Source: Polytrichum commune (taxonomy: Eukaryota > Streptophyta > Polytrichopsida > Polytrichales > Polytrichaceae). From it: a DNA stretch of 64,000 nt. The stretch is taken from the NCBI GenBank assembly GCA_950295325.1, contig OX485808.1:3908501-3972500 (forward strand), given 5' to 3'. Shown piece by piece: positions 31,791 to 42,526 of the stretch (its first letter is position 1; each line of letters begins with the position of its first letter). The notes under the pieces are model-generated. The model made no database searches and was not told where the DNA came from. It was given only the letters and a program-made list of their open reading frames with translations. A program made the translations under genes and the position numbers.

Positions 31791-34409
31791 TGTAAGCCTC
31801 AATCCTCCTCACCCTTCGATTGCGTCCTAGTCCGGGTGAGGAATCATGGGCTACACCTCAAATTGCAATTCACATGTGCAAGCAAGGGAAGAAGATCGGG
31901 AGAAGTGGTGTATATAACACCTTTTTCTTTCTTTCATTAACTTGCAAGCATTTACAAATGCTTGAACACCACACACATCATCAATCACTAATGATCACCT
32001 ACATCCCTCCCCTCATCTAGCCTAATTGCACCTTCCTTCCCAACCGAATAATTAAGCTCTTCATCTGCCTCCTACCTAATACCAACCCAACCTTCCTCTC
32101 AATATTGACCCCTGGACCACCCTCTGCACCTGGCGGTTGTCCCAGGCTCCTTGGGGTTCCAACAGATCCTCAAAGCCCACCTTCAAATTTCTACGCTTGC
32201 TTCTTCAAACTAACCTCCTATTCCAGCAATAATCATCTCGTGCCACCTGACTAGAAGCTCCATGTCCTAGGAATATTGCCCCTGGTTACCCTTCTGATCT
32301 CGCTCAGCTTGGGTTATAACCAACCCTCGCACTTTCTTATTCTTTGTCTACGTCCTCTTCGTCAATTCTGGCGCATCCTCTTGCATTCTCTGATCTGAAC
32401 TCAACCCTTTGCGATACTTACCATTGCACTTGATGTTGCGAGGCTGGTTAGAAGTGTTTGTACCTCTGAAGATTATCCGCTCCTTGCCGAAACCTTCGTG
32501 TGTGGCGCACTACTCCATCAGCAGATAGGCTGCCCTTCGCTCTTCACTCAATTATGGACAGTCTTTCGAGCTCCGATTGCCAGCCAGGGTTGGGATAAGG
32601 AACTCATGAAGCCCCCACCGCCCATTTCGAGTGGCGATTCCCCAAGGTTTCGGCATTATCAACCTGCCGTGGCTCTGCATCGTAGTTCCAGACAAGTATA
32701 TACAACCGCCAGTGGCCGCTGGGGCCACACGCACACACAACAACGGTGACCCTACTCCCTTGCAACGGTTGTTCTCCCTAACCAATCCAACTTCTACCAA
32801 CTTCCTTGATCTTCATAGCAAGTCGGACATGGGGCTGCAGCAGCAACCCACTGCCACCTCCCACGGTTTCAAGCCCACAAGATTCAAGGATGATGCGGTT
32901 GTGCCCCAAGCCTCGACAATGCGTTGCTTAATCCGATTCCGCTCCCCGGCATTGTCTTCCCTCTTGCACATCAGTGAGTCACCGGAGTGCCTTGGGCTCG
33001 GGCAAACACCAAAAACCCGGCGATAAAGTTCCCCTCTGGCTGTCTGCTACGACCACCCTTCTTTCAGTCGAATGGTTGCGGTCCCCCGTCTTGAATCCTA
33101 GCAGCACGGGAATTTCTTTCGGGGAGATCTGTAAGCTCTTCGCATCAGAGTACCTTTCTACGTCGATTTGTCCGCTCACTCTCGCTATCTCTCTCGCCTC
33201 CTGGATCTTCCTATCAGTGCATCCGTCTCCTTCCCCGTAACACCGTTCGTGGTCCATGCGTTCACTCCCCTCCCTACTACCCAGTCTGCGACCCCTCCGT
33301 GCTCCAGAAGGGAGAACATTGGGGCATGCCTATTGTCGTTCTTCTTCTAGGCAGAGCTCCCGCATCCCTGCTCATCGCCCTTCTCGCAAAGCTCCCGCGG
33401 GCAGAGCTTCCGCATCCCTCATAGAGAGCTCTCTCTCTCTCCTCCGTTGGCTCGTCACAGCCGCACCCGATCATCTCCCCCTGCAGCCAAAGACCAGACA
33501 CCCGAAAACACACCTCCCCACCGAAACCACTCCTTCCACTCTCTACCTCTCTCCCGAGCAGGGCTTCTCCCCTCTGCCCTTTTCCTCCTCCTCTACCCTT
33601 GAACATGCATAATGAGCTCTCTACCTCCTACCTCCCGAGACCCCTCCAACCTCTACCTTTTTTCCCGGGTTGCCCGGCATCTTTCGGGCCGCCCGAGAGA
33701 AAAAACGGGTTAAGACCTTTTCTTTTGGCCTCTCCTCCTTTCCAACCCACTTTCCCTCTTCTTCTCTTGACTTCTTCTCCCCCTAGGCCCCTAGATAACT
33801 CAAACTCATTGATAGATAGATAAACACATAAGATAAAATAAAAGTAACCCCCCATAGTTGTTAGCAAGTAATCACGCTCGTGTTATGGTATAAGTTGAGG
33901 TTTGTTGTGGTTGTGGTCACCAAGTCATGTTTCCTCGGTTGGTTGAGGGAGGGAATTTGTACAACACTTAAGCGGTCCGGGTTCGATCCCCATAGACTCC
34001 GTTTGACCGCTTAAGGTGTTTATACATGACTTGGTGCTGCTAGTGAATTCTAGGCAGGAAATTAGTACCCAACCAACCGACGCTTACTCCTCTTCCTGAG
34101 CTATTCATGTAACTATCGTTCAATAAATAACGGTCATCATTATGACCCCTCCTTTATTCTATTGGCTTTTCTTGGTTTTTCGAAGTACGTTTTTACTAGA
34201 CTCTCCATTAAACGCTTATGTATTCACCTCCCCTTTCTTTCATAAGGTTAATTTCACTTCTAGCTCCTAATTACCTCTTAGCCTACTTTTACCGGAATAT
34301 TCAACGCCTCACCTTTCTCATCACTTGATAATTCCATCAAGCGTGAAATTAACGTATTAGCCATGTTGTTGTGATTAAGGATTAATGTGAGCACGATTTC
34401 GGGCTCACA
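31791..34409. mobile_element. LTR-type insertion, 2,619 bp, probably a solo LTR
   Basis: It begins TGTAAGCC and ends GGGCTCACA, with GGCTA on both sides (31,786-31,790 and 34,410-34,414). The flanking DNA on both sides belongs to the same repeat family, consistent with interruption of one unit. The interior from 32,000 to 33,800 is GC- and CT-richer than the surroundings, with many overlapping short frames and no retroviral-type domain I can defend. No second terminus is seen inside. It is the same structural class as the insertion at 24,457 but has a different sequence. Confidence 0.8.
33918..34036 (+). other. tRNA-like promoter motif inside nested inverted repeats (SINE-like)
   Basis: A perfect pol III box B, GGTTCGATCCC (about 33,979-33,989), lies about 40 nt after a box A-like 'TGGTTGAGGGAGG'. 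The outer inverted repeat CACCAAGTCATG / CATGACTTGGTG (33,918 and 34,025) and an inner one AACACTTAAGCGGT / ACCGCTTAAGGTGTT (33,963 and 34,006) enclose it. It does not fold as an intact tRNA by eye. A tRNA-derived SINE head or tRNA pseudogene is likely. Confidence 0.45.
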
Positions 34410-34439
34410 GGCTACTTTGCAGAAGGCCTCAGATCCGAG

Positions 34440-34800
34440 GTCTGTTGGCCTTGGGGTTTGTTGTTTGATTTGAGGCCAAGTTTATGGTTTCAGGTTGAAT
34501 GAAGGCATGCCATGTTTGGGTTTCATGTTTAGCTACATTCAACCTGACTCCATAAATTTGACCTCAAATCAATGGTCTCAATTTGGGTCTCGACATGCCC
34601 AATGGCTTAGATTTCATGTTCGGTCTCGGCATGGCCACTTTGGACAAGGCCTAGGGGTTTTATGTTTGACTTGAATTCAAGTTAATGGTTACCGGTTCAA
34701 AGTGGGCATGCCATGTTTGGGTTTCATGCTTAGCTACATTCAAACTGACACCATACATTTGACATCAAATAATTGGTTTCTGGTTTAGTGTCGTTGGTGC
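34440..34800. repeat. About 200-bp direct repeat, two copies
   Basis: 'ggcatgccatgtttgggttt' followed by 'agctacattcaa' occurs at about 34,505 and 34,706. The units share 'aaggcct' and 'atttgac(c/a)tcaaat'. This forms the left edge of the satellite domain. Confidence 0.75.
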
Positions 34801-34976
34801 ACACTTTAGCGAACTTATAGACCATTGTGTAATATAGGTGTGTAATATAACCGCAGCGAGACCCAGCTCATGCTGCACAAAGAGAGAACAAGAACGAGGA
34901 AACCCAATTTTGAAATGAAAATGAAATTAATAAGTTGGACAAGATGTTTTGGACCAAAGAAATGAACTAGAGCTAG

Positions 34977-36700
34977 ACAAATGAGAGCACCCGAAATCTG
35001 AACCTAGAGCCGAGGCTTCACATTGTTAGAATCTAACCTGAAATGAGGCCATCAAATCCAAAACATTAAGTGAGACCTGAAATCTGAACCTATATCCAGG
35101 GCTTCAATGTGTTTGATTTTAACCTGAAATGTGGCCAACTAGACTTATATAAAGTGAGCACCCGAAATCTCAAACTAGAGCCGAGGCTTCAAAGTGTTAG
35201 ATTCTAACCTGAAATGAGGCCAACTACATATATATAAAGTGAGCACCTGTAATTCGAACCTTGAAGCCGAGGCTTCAAAATGTGACCCTCTTGACCTCAA
35301 AATGAAGGTTTCGGTCCTGAAACCCATATATTGGACATCCACATAATGTGAGAACCTGATATCTAAGCCTATAGGCCACTTTCAAAGACTTAGATTCTAA
35401 CCTGAAATGAAGCTAACTAAACCAACATAAAGTGAGCATGTGAAAAATCAAACTAGAGCCGAGGCTTCAAAGTGTTAGATTCTAACCTGAAATGAGGCCA
35501 TCCAAACCAACATAAAGTGAGCACCCGAATTCTCATACTAGAGCCTAGGCTTCAAAATGTTAGATTCTAACTTGAAATGTGGCAACTAGACTTATATAAA
35601 GTGAGCACCTGAAATCTCAAACTAGAGCGGAGGCTTCAAAGTGTCAGTTTCTAAGTTCAAATGAGGCTACTTAGAGTTAGAGTCTAACCTGAAATGAGGC
35701 CAACTAAAACAACATAAAGTGTTTACCTTAAATCTGAACCTAGAGCCGAGGCCTCTTATTGTTAGATTCTAACCTGAAATGAGGCCAACTAGATAAATAT
35801 AAAGTGAGCACCTGTAATCTGAAACTTGAAGCCGAGGCTTCAAAATGTGACCTTCTAGACCTCCAAAGGAAGGTTTCGGTCCCGAAACCCATATATTGGA
35901 CACCCACATAAAGTGAGAACCTGATATCTAAGCCTATAGGCCACTTTCAAAGACTTAGATTCTAACCTGAAATGAGGCCAATTAAAACAATATAAAGTGA
36001 GCACCCGAATTCTCATATTAGAGCCTAGGCTTCAAAGTGTTAGATTCTAACCTGAAATAAGGCCAACTAGACTTATATAAAGTGAGCACCTGAAATCTCA
36101 AACAAGAGCCGAGGCTTCAAAGTGTTAGATTCTAACCTGAAATGAGGCCAACCACACATATATAAAGTGAGCACCCGAAATATCAAACTAGAGCCGAGGC
36201 TTCAAAGTGTTAGATTATAACTTGAAATGAGGCCAACTAGATATATATAAAGTGAGCACCTTTAATTGAACCTTGAAGCCGGGGCTTCAGGGTGTGACCC
36301 TCTAGACCTCAAAAAGAAGGTTTCGGTCCCGAAACCTATATATTGGACATCCACATAAAATGATAACCTGATATCTAAGCCTATATGCCACTTTCAAAAA
36401 CTTAGATTCTAACCCGAAATGAGGCCAATTAAGACAACATAGAGTGATCACCTAAAATCTGAACCTAGAGCCGAGGCCTCTAATTGTAAGATTCCAACCT
36501 GAAATGAGGCCAATTAGACATATATAAAGTGAGCACCCGAAATCTCAAAGTAGAGCCGAGGCTTCAAACTGTTAGATTTTAACCTGAAATGAGGCTACTT
36601 AGGGACCTCCTAATAATGGTTCAGTCCCGAATCTCATATATTGGACATCCACAAAATGTGAGAACCTGAAATCTTAACCTATAGCCCACCATCAAAGTTC
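34977..36700. repeat. Satellite array A, 85-bp monomers with 108-bp variants
   Basis: The 'aaagtgagca' start point recurs at 35,151, 35,236, 35,344, 35,429 and 35,514, giving steps of 85, 108, 85 and 85. The typical unit contains 'gaaatctcaaactagagcc', 'gaggcttcaaagtgttagat' and 'tctaacctgaaatgaggcc'. The 108-bp variant carries 'ggtttcggtcccgaaaccc' and 'atatattggac'. An 85-bp unit is itself a degenerate dimer around ACCTGAAAT (47 + 38 bp). The array stops at the exon at 36,741. Confidence 0.95.
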
Positions 36701-36740
36701 ACATATTTCACAAAATCATTAGGACTATTCCGTGACGCAC

Positions 36741-37680
36741 CTGAAATATGAAATTTGTAAATACATGTAATGGTAACGAATACCAAGTCTTCTGAGACTT
36801 CTTGCACTTTTTGAGGTCGGTTGGACTCAAAATGTCATTGAATTGTTCAATTGACATAAAACCATACTTCTGAACCCTCAAGAGGGTATGGACAATGTTG
36901 GTCTTCACATGAGAGTCCTCTGTATGTCTAAATACAAAAATCAAATGGAAGATATTAGATTATCGTAGTAAGAAAGAAAGTGAAATCATATTGAATTTTC
37001 AATGAAAGATTATATATCAAAAGAGAATGAACATACTTGTTTATGTTGTGCATGACTTGCATAACAAGTCCATTTTTCCCCTTTGTGTAAAGGAGAATTG
37101 AATCCACCAAATAATGCCAATCCTCATTAGTTCGGTGAAGTCTGTCAATGTGATTTAACCAAGCTTGACGCCTATGGTTGCCGTCGCACACAAAAAACAT
37201 CAAATTTGTGAATGGAGCCAACGCTGGATCCAAGAGGAGAAATGAGTTGAAAATGGCGTTTTTGGTGTCCCAAATAGGACCCCAAGAAGCTTTATGAGCT
37301 TCCGTCACTTCATGGGTCTTTCCGTCTTCATTGGTAGTTGTAACATAAAAGACCGAAGCGCCTTCCCTGTATCCGTGCACAAATTCTTGCTCGAGCTTAG
37401 TAAGATCGGATGCCAAAGTTGGCCGTACCATCGGCATTGCCATCAATCTGCACAACGGAATATTAAATCGCGAGGAACTGTTTGGTTGAAATCTCAAGCT
37501 TGTGATCGTGGCCACAGAGTTAACTTTCTGCCTAGTCCGAATCTCATGCTCATTACCTAGAAAGTGAGCATCATCTCCAAGAGACTCTTCTTCTACCTTA
37601 TGCTCGTCCTCTAGTATATCCATATCTGAAAGCTTTCCCTCCGATACTTGTGTCGAAGGTGGCGAAGATATAGCATGCAC
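36741..37680 (-). CDS. Partial gene with a DGNHR motif (ParB/Srx-fold-like?), two exons inside the satellite
   Basis: Two exons join in phase: 37,680-37,037 (donor gtatgt) and 36,927-36,741 (acceptor ttag, donor gtgcgt). They give about 277 aa. An acidic N-terminus ('DMDILEDEHKVEEESL') is followed by 'LASDLTKLEQEFVHGYREG' and 'MFFVCDGNHRRQAWLNHI', then 'NEDWHYLVDSILL' and a basic C-terminal part. The FxxDGNHRxxAW pattern resembles the nucleotide-binding motif of ParB/sulfiredoxin-fold and DGQHR proteins, but the rest I do not recognise. The first exon starts at a TTGGTAG acceptor with no clear ATG (the first Met in frame is at about residue 20), so upstream exons are missing or lie across array B. 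It may be a host gene fragment or a transposon-borne gene. No stop or frameshift is seen within the two exons. Confidence 0.6.
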
Positions 37681-37769
37681 CTACCAAAAAGTCAACACAT
37701 TGTAGGTCAAAGTAAGTATCATTTGAACCCAATTTTTAATGTTGCTTTGTAATTAACTTCTAACCATTA

Positions 37770-40700
37770 GAGCCATATAATGTGAGAACCTGAAATCTTA
37801 GCCTATAGCCCATCTTCAAATTCTACATTCTAACCTGAAATGAGGCCAATTACATATATATAAAGTGAGCACTTGAAATCTCAAAGTAGAGCCGAGGATT
37901 CAAAGTGTTAGTTTCTAAGTTCAAATGAGGCCACCTAGGGACCTCCAAGGGAAGGTTTCGGTCCCGAACCCCATATATTGGACAGCCACATAATGTGAGA
38001 ACCTGAAATCTAAGCCTAGAGCCCACCTTCAAATTCTACAATCTAACTTGAAATGAGGCCAACTACACACTTATAAAGTGAGCAGTTGAAATCTCAAAGT
38101 AGAGCCGAGGCTTGAAAGTGTTAGTTTCTAAGTTGAAATGAGGCCACCTAGGGACCTCCAAAGGAAGGTTTCAGTCCCAAACCCCATATATTGGACAGCC
38201 ACATAATGTGAGAACCTGAAATCTAAGCCTAGAGCCCACCTTCAAATTCTACAATCTAACTTGAAATGAGGCCAACTACACACTTATAAAGTGAGCAGTT
38301 GAAATCTCAAAGTAGAGCCGAGGCTTGAAAGTGTTACAGCCACATAATATGAGAACCTGAAATCTAAGCCTAGAGCCCACCTTCAAATTCTACATTCTAA
38401 CTTGAAATGAGGCCAACTACACACATATAAAGTGAGCATTTGAAATCTCAAAGTAGAGCCGAGGCTTGAAAGTGTTAGTTTCTAAATTCAAATGAGGCCA
38501 CCTAGGGACCTCCAAATGAAGGTTTCGGTCCCGAACCCCATATATTGGACAGCCACATAATATGAGAACCTGAAATCTAAGCCTAGAGCCCACCTTCAAA
38601 TTCTACATTCTAACTTGAAATGAGGCCAACTACACACATATAAAGTGAGCATTTGAAATCTCAAAGTAGAGCCGAGGCTTGAAAGTGTTAGTTTCTAAGT
38701 TGAAATGAGGCCACCTAGGGACCTCCAAATGAAGGTTTCAGTCCCGAACCCTATATATTGGACAGCCACATAATATGAGAACCTGAAATCTAAGCCTAGA
38801 GCCCACCTTCAAATTCTACATTCTAATTTGAAATGAGGCCAACTACACACATCTAAAGTGAGCATTTGAAATCTCAAAGTAGAGCCGAGGCTTGAAAGTG
38901 TTAGTTTCTAAATTCAAATGAGGCCACCTAGGGACCTCCAAAAAAAGGTTTCGGTCCCGAACCCCATATATTGGACAGCCACATAATATGAGAACCTGAA
39001 ATCTAAGCCTAGAGCCCAATTCAAATTCTCCATTTTCTAACTTGAAATGAGGCCAACTACACACATATAAAGTAAGCACGTGAAATCTCCAAGTAGAGCC
39101 GAGGCTTGAAAGTGTTAGTTTCTAACTTGAAATGAGGCCATTTAGGGACCTCCAAAAAAGGTTTCGGTCCCGAACTCCATATATTGGACAGCCACATAAT
39201 GTGAGAACCTGAAATCTAAGCCTAGAGCCCACCTTCAAATTCTACATTCTAACTTGAAATGAGGCCAACTACACACATATAAAGTGAGCACTTGAAATCT
39301 CAAAGTAGAGCCGAGGCTTGAAAGTGTTAGTTTCTAAATTCAAATGAGGCTACCTAGGGACCTCCAAAAAAAGGTTTCGGTCCCGAACCCCATATATTGG
39401 ACAGCCACATAATGTGAGAACCTGAAATCTAAGCCTAGAGCCCACCTTCAAATTCTACATTCTAACTTGAAATGAGGCCAACTACACACATATAAAGTGA
39501 GCATTTGAAATCTCAAAGTAGAGCCGAGGCTTGAAAGTGTTAGTTTCTAAGTTGAAATAAGGCCACCTAGGGACCTCCAAAAAAAGGTTTCGGTCCCGAA
39601 CCCCATATATTGGACAGCCTAGGGACCGCCAAATAAAGGTTTCGGTCCCGAACCCCATATATTGGACAGCCTAGGGACCTCCAAATGAAGGTTTCGGTCC
39701 CGAACCCCATATATTGGATAGCCTAGGGACCTCCCGATGAAGGTTTCGGTCCCGAACCCCATATATTGGACAGCCACATAATATGAGAACCTGAAATCTA
39801 AGCCTAGAGCCCATCCTCAAATTCTACATTCTAACTTGAAATGAGGCCAACTACACATATATAAAGTGAGCACCCCAAATATCAAACTAGAGCCGAGGCT
39901 TCAAAGCTTTAGATTATAACCTGAAATGAGGCGAATTAGACTTATATAAAGTGAGCACTTGAAATCTGAACCTAGAGCCGAGGCTTCAAAGCTTAAGACT
40001 CTAACCTGAAATGAGGCCAACTAGACTTATATAAAGTGAGCACCTGTAATTTGAACCTTGAAGCCGAGATCTCAGGGTGTGACCCTCTAGACCTCAAAAG
40101 GAAGGTTTCGGTCCCGAAACCCTTATATTGGACATCCACATAAAGTGATAACCTGAAATCTAAGCCTATAGGCCACTTTCAAAGAGTTAGATTCTAACCT
40201 GAAATGAGGCCAACTAAAACAACATAGAGTGAGAACCTGAAATCTTAGCCTATAGCCCACCTTCAAATTCAAGATTCTAACCTGAAATGAGGCCAACAAG
40301 ACATATATAAAGTGAGCACCCGAAATCTCAAAGTGGAGCCGAGGCTTCAAAGTGTTAGTTTCTAAGTTGAAATGAGGCCACCCAGGGACCTCCAAAGGAA
40401 GGTTTCGGTCCCGAACCCCTTATATTGGACAGCCACATAATATGAGAATCTGAAATCTAAGCCTAGAGCCCACCTTCAAATTCTACATTCTAACTTGAAA
40501 TGAGGCCAACTACACATATATAATGTGAGCACTTGAAATCTCAAAGTAAAGCCGAGGCTTGAAAGTGTTAGTTTCTAAGTTGAAATGAGGCCATTTAGGG
40601 ACCTCCAAAAAAGGTTTCGGTACCGAACCCCATATATTGGACAGCCACATAATGTGAGAACCTGAAATCTGAGCCTATAGCCCTCCTTCAAAGTGTTAGA

Positions 40701-41360
40701 TTCCAACCTGAAATGAGGCCAACTAAACATATATAAAGTGAGCACCCGAAATCTCAAAGTAGAGCCGTGGCTTCAAAGGCTTAGATTCTAACCTGAAATG
40801 AGGCCAACTAGACTTATATAAAGTGAGCACCTGTAATTTGAACCTTGAAGCCGAGATCTCAGGGTGTGATCCTCTAGACCTCAAAAGGAAGGTTTCGGTC
40901 CCGAAACCCATATATTGGACATCCACATAAAGTGATAACATGATATCTAAGCCTATATGCCACTTTCAAAAACTTAGATTCTAACCCGAAATGAGGCCAA
41001 CTAAGACAACATAGAGTGATCACCTAAAATCTGAACCTAGAGACGAGGCCTCTAATTGTAAGATTCCAACCTGAAATGAGGCCAACTAGACATATATAAA
41101 GTGAGCACCCGAATTCTCAAAGTGGAGCCGAGGCTTCAAAGTGTTAGATTCTATCTTGAAATGAGGCCATTTAGGGACCTCCAAATAATGGTTTCGGTCC
41201 CGAAACCCATATATTGGACATCCACATAAAGTGATAAACCTGATATCTAAGCCTATATGCCACTTTCAAAGACTTAGATTCTAACCCGAAATGAGGCCAA
41301 CTAAAACAAAGGTTTTGGTCCCGAAACCCATATATTGGACACCCACATAAAGTGATAACC
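37770..41360. repeat. Satellite array B, 213-bp higher-order units
   Basis: 'cacataat(g/a)tgagaacctg' recurs at 37,987, 38,200, 38,341, 38,553, 38,767, 38,980, 39,192 and 39,405, so the unit is 212-214 bp with one 141-bp deletion form. Each unit is an 85-bp monomer plus a longer one carrying 'ggtttcggtcccgaacccc' and 'atatattggacagcc'. From 39,850 the array returns to the mixed 85/108-bp pattern of array A. Orientation is the same as array A, on the other side of the embedded exons. Confidence 0.95.
39595..39775. repeat. 52-bp mini-array nested in array B
   Basis: The tail of the 213-bp unit ('agcctagggacctcc' through 'ccccatatattgga') is repeated about four times in a row with a period near 52-53 bp. 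This indicates a recent local expansion of the segment that carries the GGTTTCGG palindrome. Confidence 0.9.
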
Positions 41361-41415
41361 AGAGATCTAAGCCAGAGATCTCTGGTTAAACCAGAGATCT
41401 AACCAGAGATCACGA
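41355..41415. repeat. CCAGAGATCT cluster at the satellite/transposon junction
   Basis: Four CCAGAGATC(T) copies, including the 14-bp palindrome CCAGAGATCTCTGG, lie where the satellite stops. Confidence 0.7.
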
Positions 41416-41623
41416 GATCTTATACAAGTGTTCGCACGAAGGACAGTCCTATATTTAATGCCCACTTGGGTCTTTGTCATTCGTTCTATTCCTGTCTTGA
41501 AACGTCAAGTCTATCTCTAGACCTAGTTATGAATCATGTTTTAAGTCAGCGCCAAATAATCATATTTAATTGCTTGTCAAATAAAATGTCTACCATGACT
41601 TGCACGCTGTACTTATATATATC

Positions 41624-42526
41624 ATGACAACGTTACCCATCACTTTTAGACTCAAGGGCGGCTGTTTCCATATTGAAAATATTAGTGAAGCTTTCGTTCA
41701 GAGTTCATCCATCATGTGGATCATGTCGTTGTCTTTGGCAGCCCATTTGTAATATATAGATGGCCCACAATGTTCAGAATCCTCTCTCATATTTTCCTCT
41801 TAGTGCAAGTCCTGACTCCCCTCATCATGGCTCATATTCTTGCTAAAGCAGAGTTGGGGATGGTTGTCCTCTATGCACATGGAGTGAGAGTCCCACTTAC
41901 CTTTCGGATGCAAGAGGACTGTCTAGCTTACGTGACGTCCCAACGTCTGAGTCTTCGGTTTGGCTTCAAAGAGGACACTATTAGTGTTGAGGAGGATATT
42001 TTTGATGATTTGACGTCAGAGCTTACACACACGCTTGGTCGGTTATCGCAGGGAGATGAGAGCAATAATTTGTTTTAGAGTCTTTATCCAGGTAGTTACC
42101 GAGTGTATGGCCTCACTGATTCTCAGATGGCTGCATCTACTGAGATCCTCACTCCTCGTTGTTCCTCTACCTGCACCATTCAAACTCTTCTGCCACGTGA
42201 TGTGAAGGTCAAGCTCAAGCCCGGTCTCGACACGCCAATTGTAGAAAACGTTAGAGTTCAGTCTGTAATTACACTTTCTTCAGATGAAGAGGGCAGTCCC
42301 ACCAAGCCCCCGCCTCAGGTTATAGTTAGTGGGAACGCTCCTAAAGTATATCCTTTGTTGCAAGAGACTGTTAGCATATTTCCATTGCTAAAACAACTTG
42401 CAGGAAGGCCGGGAAAAAAAATATTCTAAAAAAATTAGATTACTCAGTGATTAGACACGAGAGAGTAGAGTACCTTCCTGCTGTGTTCGATGGTGTCGTC
42501 ATATTTGAGTTGCCACCCGCTGGTGA
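41624..42526 (+). pseudogene. Damaged 5' part of the MULE-like transposase gene
   Basis: Coding sequence is spread over shifting frames. A start-like ATG at 41,624 (MTTLPITFRLKGG) runs into a stop. The frame 41,716-42,429 ('YAHGVRVPLTFRMQEDC', 'LSSDEEGSPTKPPPQ') contains a TAG at 42,076-42,078. After the A8 run at 42,414-42,421 the reading continues in another frame ('YSVIRHERVEYLPAVFDG') to about 42,600, where the main exon's frame takes over. This pattern fits a decaying transposon gene or several small introns plus sequence errors. Confidence 0.55.

Noticed and set aside
31950-33300. Gag-like coding relic on the minus strand
   Set aside because: Some stretches looked gag-like (e.g. 'NKKVRGLVITQAERDQKG'), but stops interrupt it, no zinc knuckle or protease is visible, and it lies wholly inside a TG...CA element that reads better as an LTR.
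37850-41000. Several 60-90 aa minus-strand ORFs repeated across the array
   Set aside because: They recur with the satellite period (KVGSRLRFQVLTLCG-like) and drift freely at stops; products of the repeat, not genes.
34977-41360. CRISPR-like array
   Set aside because: Units are 85-213 bp without unique spacers and the context is eukaryotic; this is satellite DNA.
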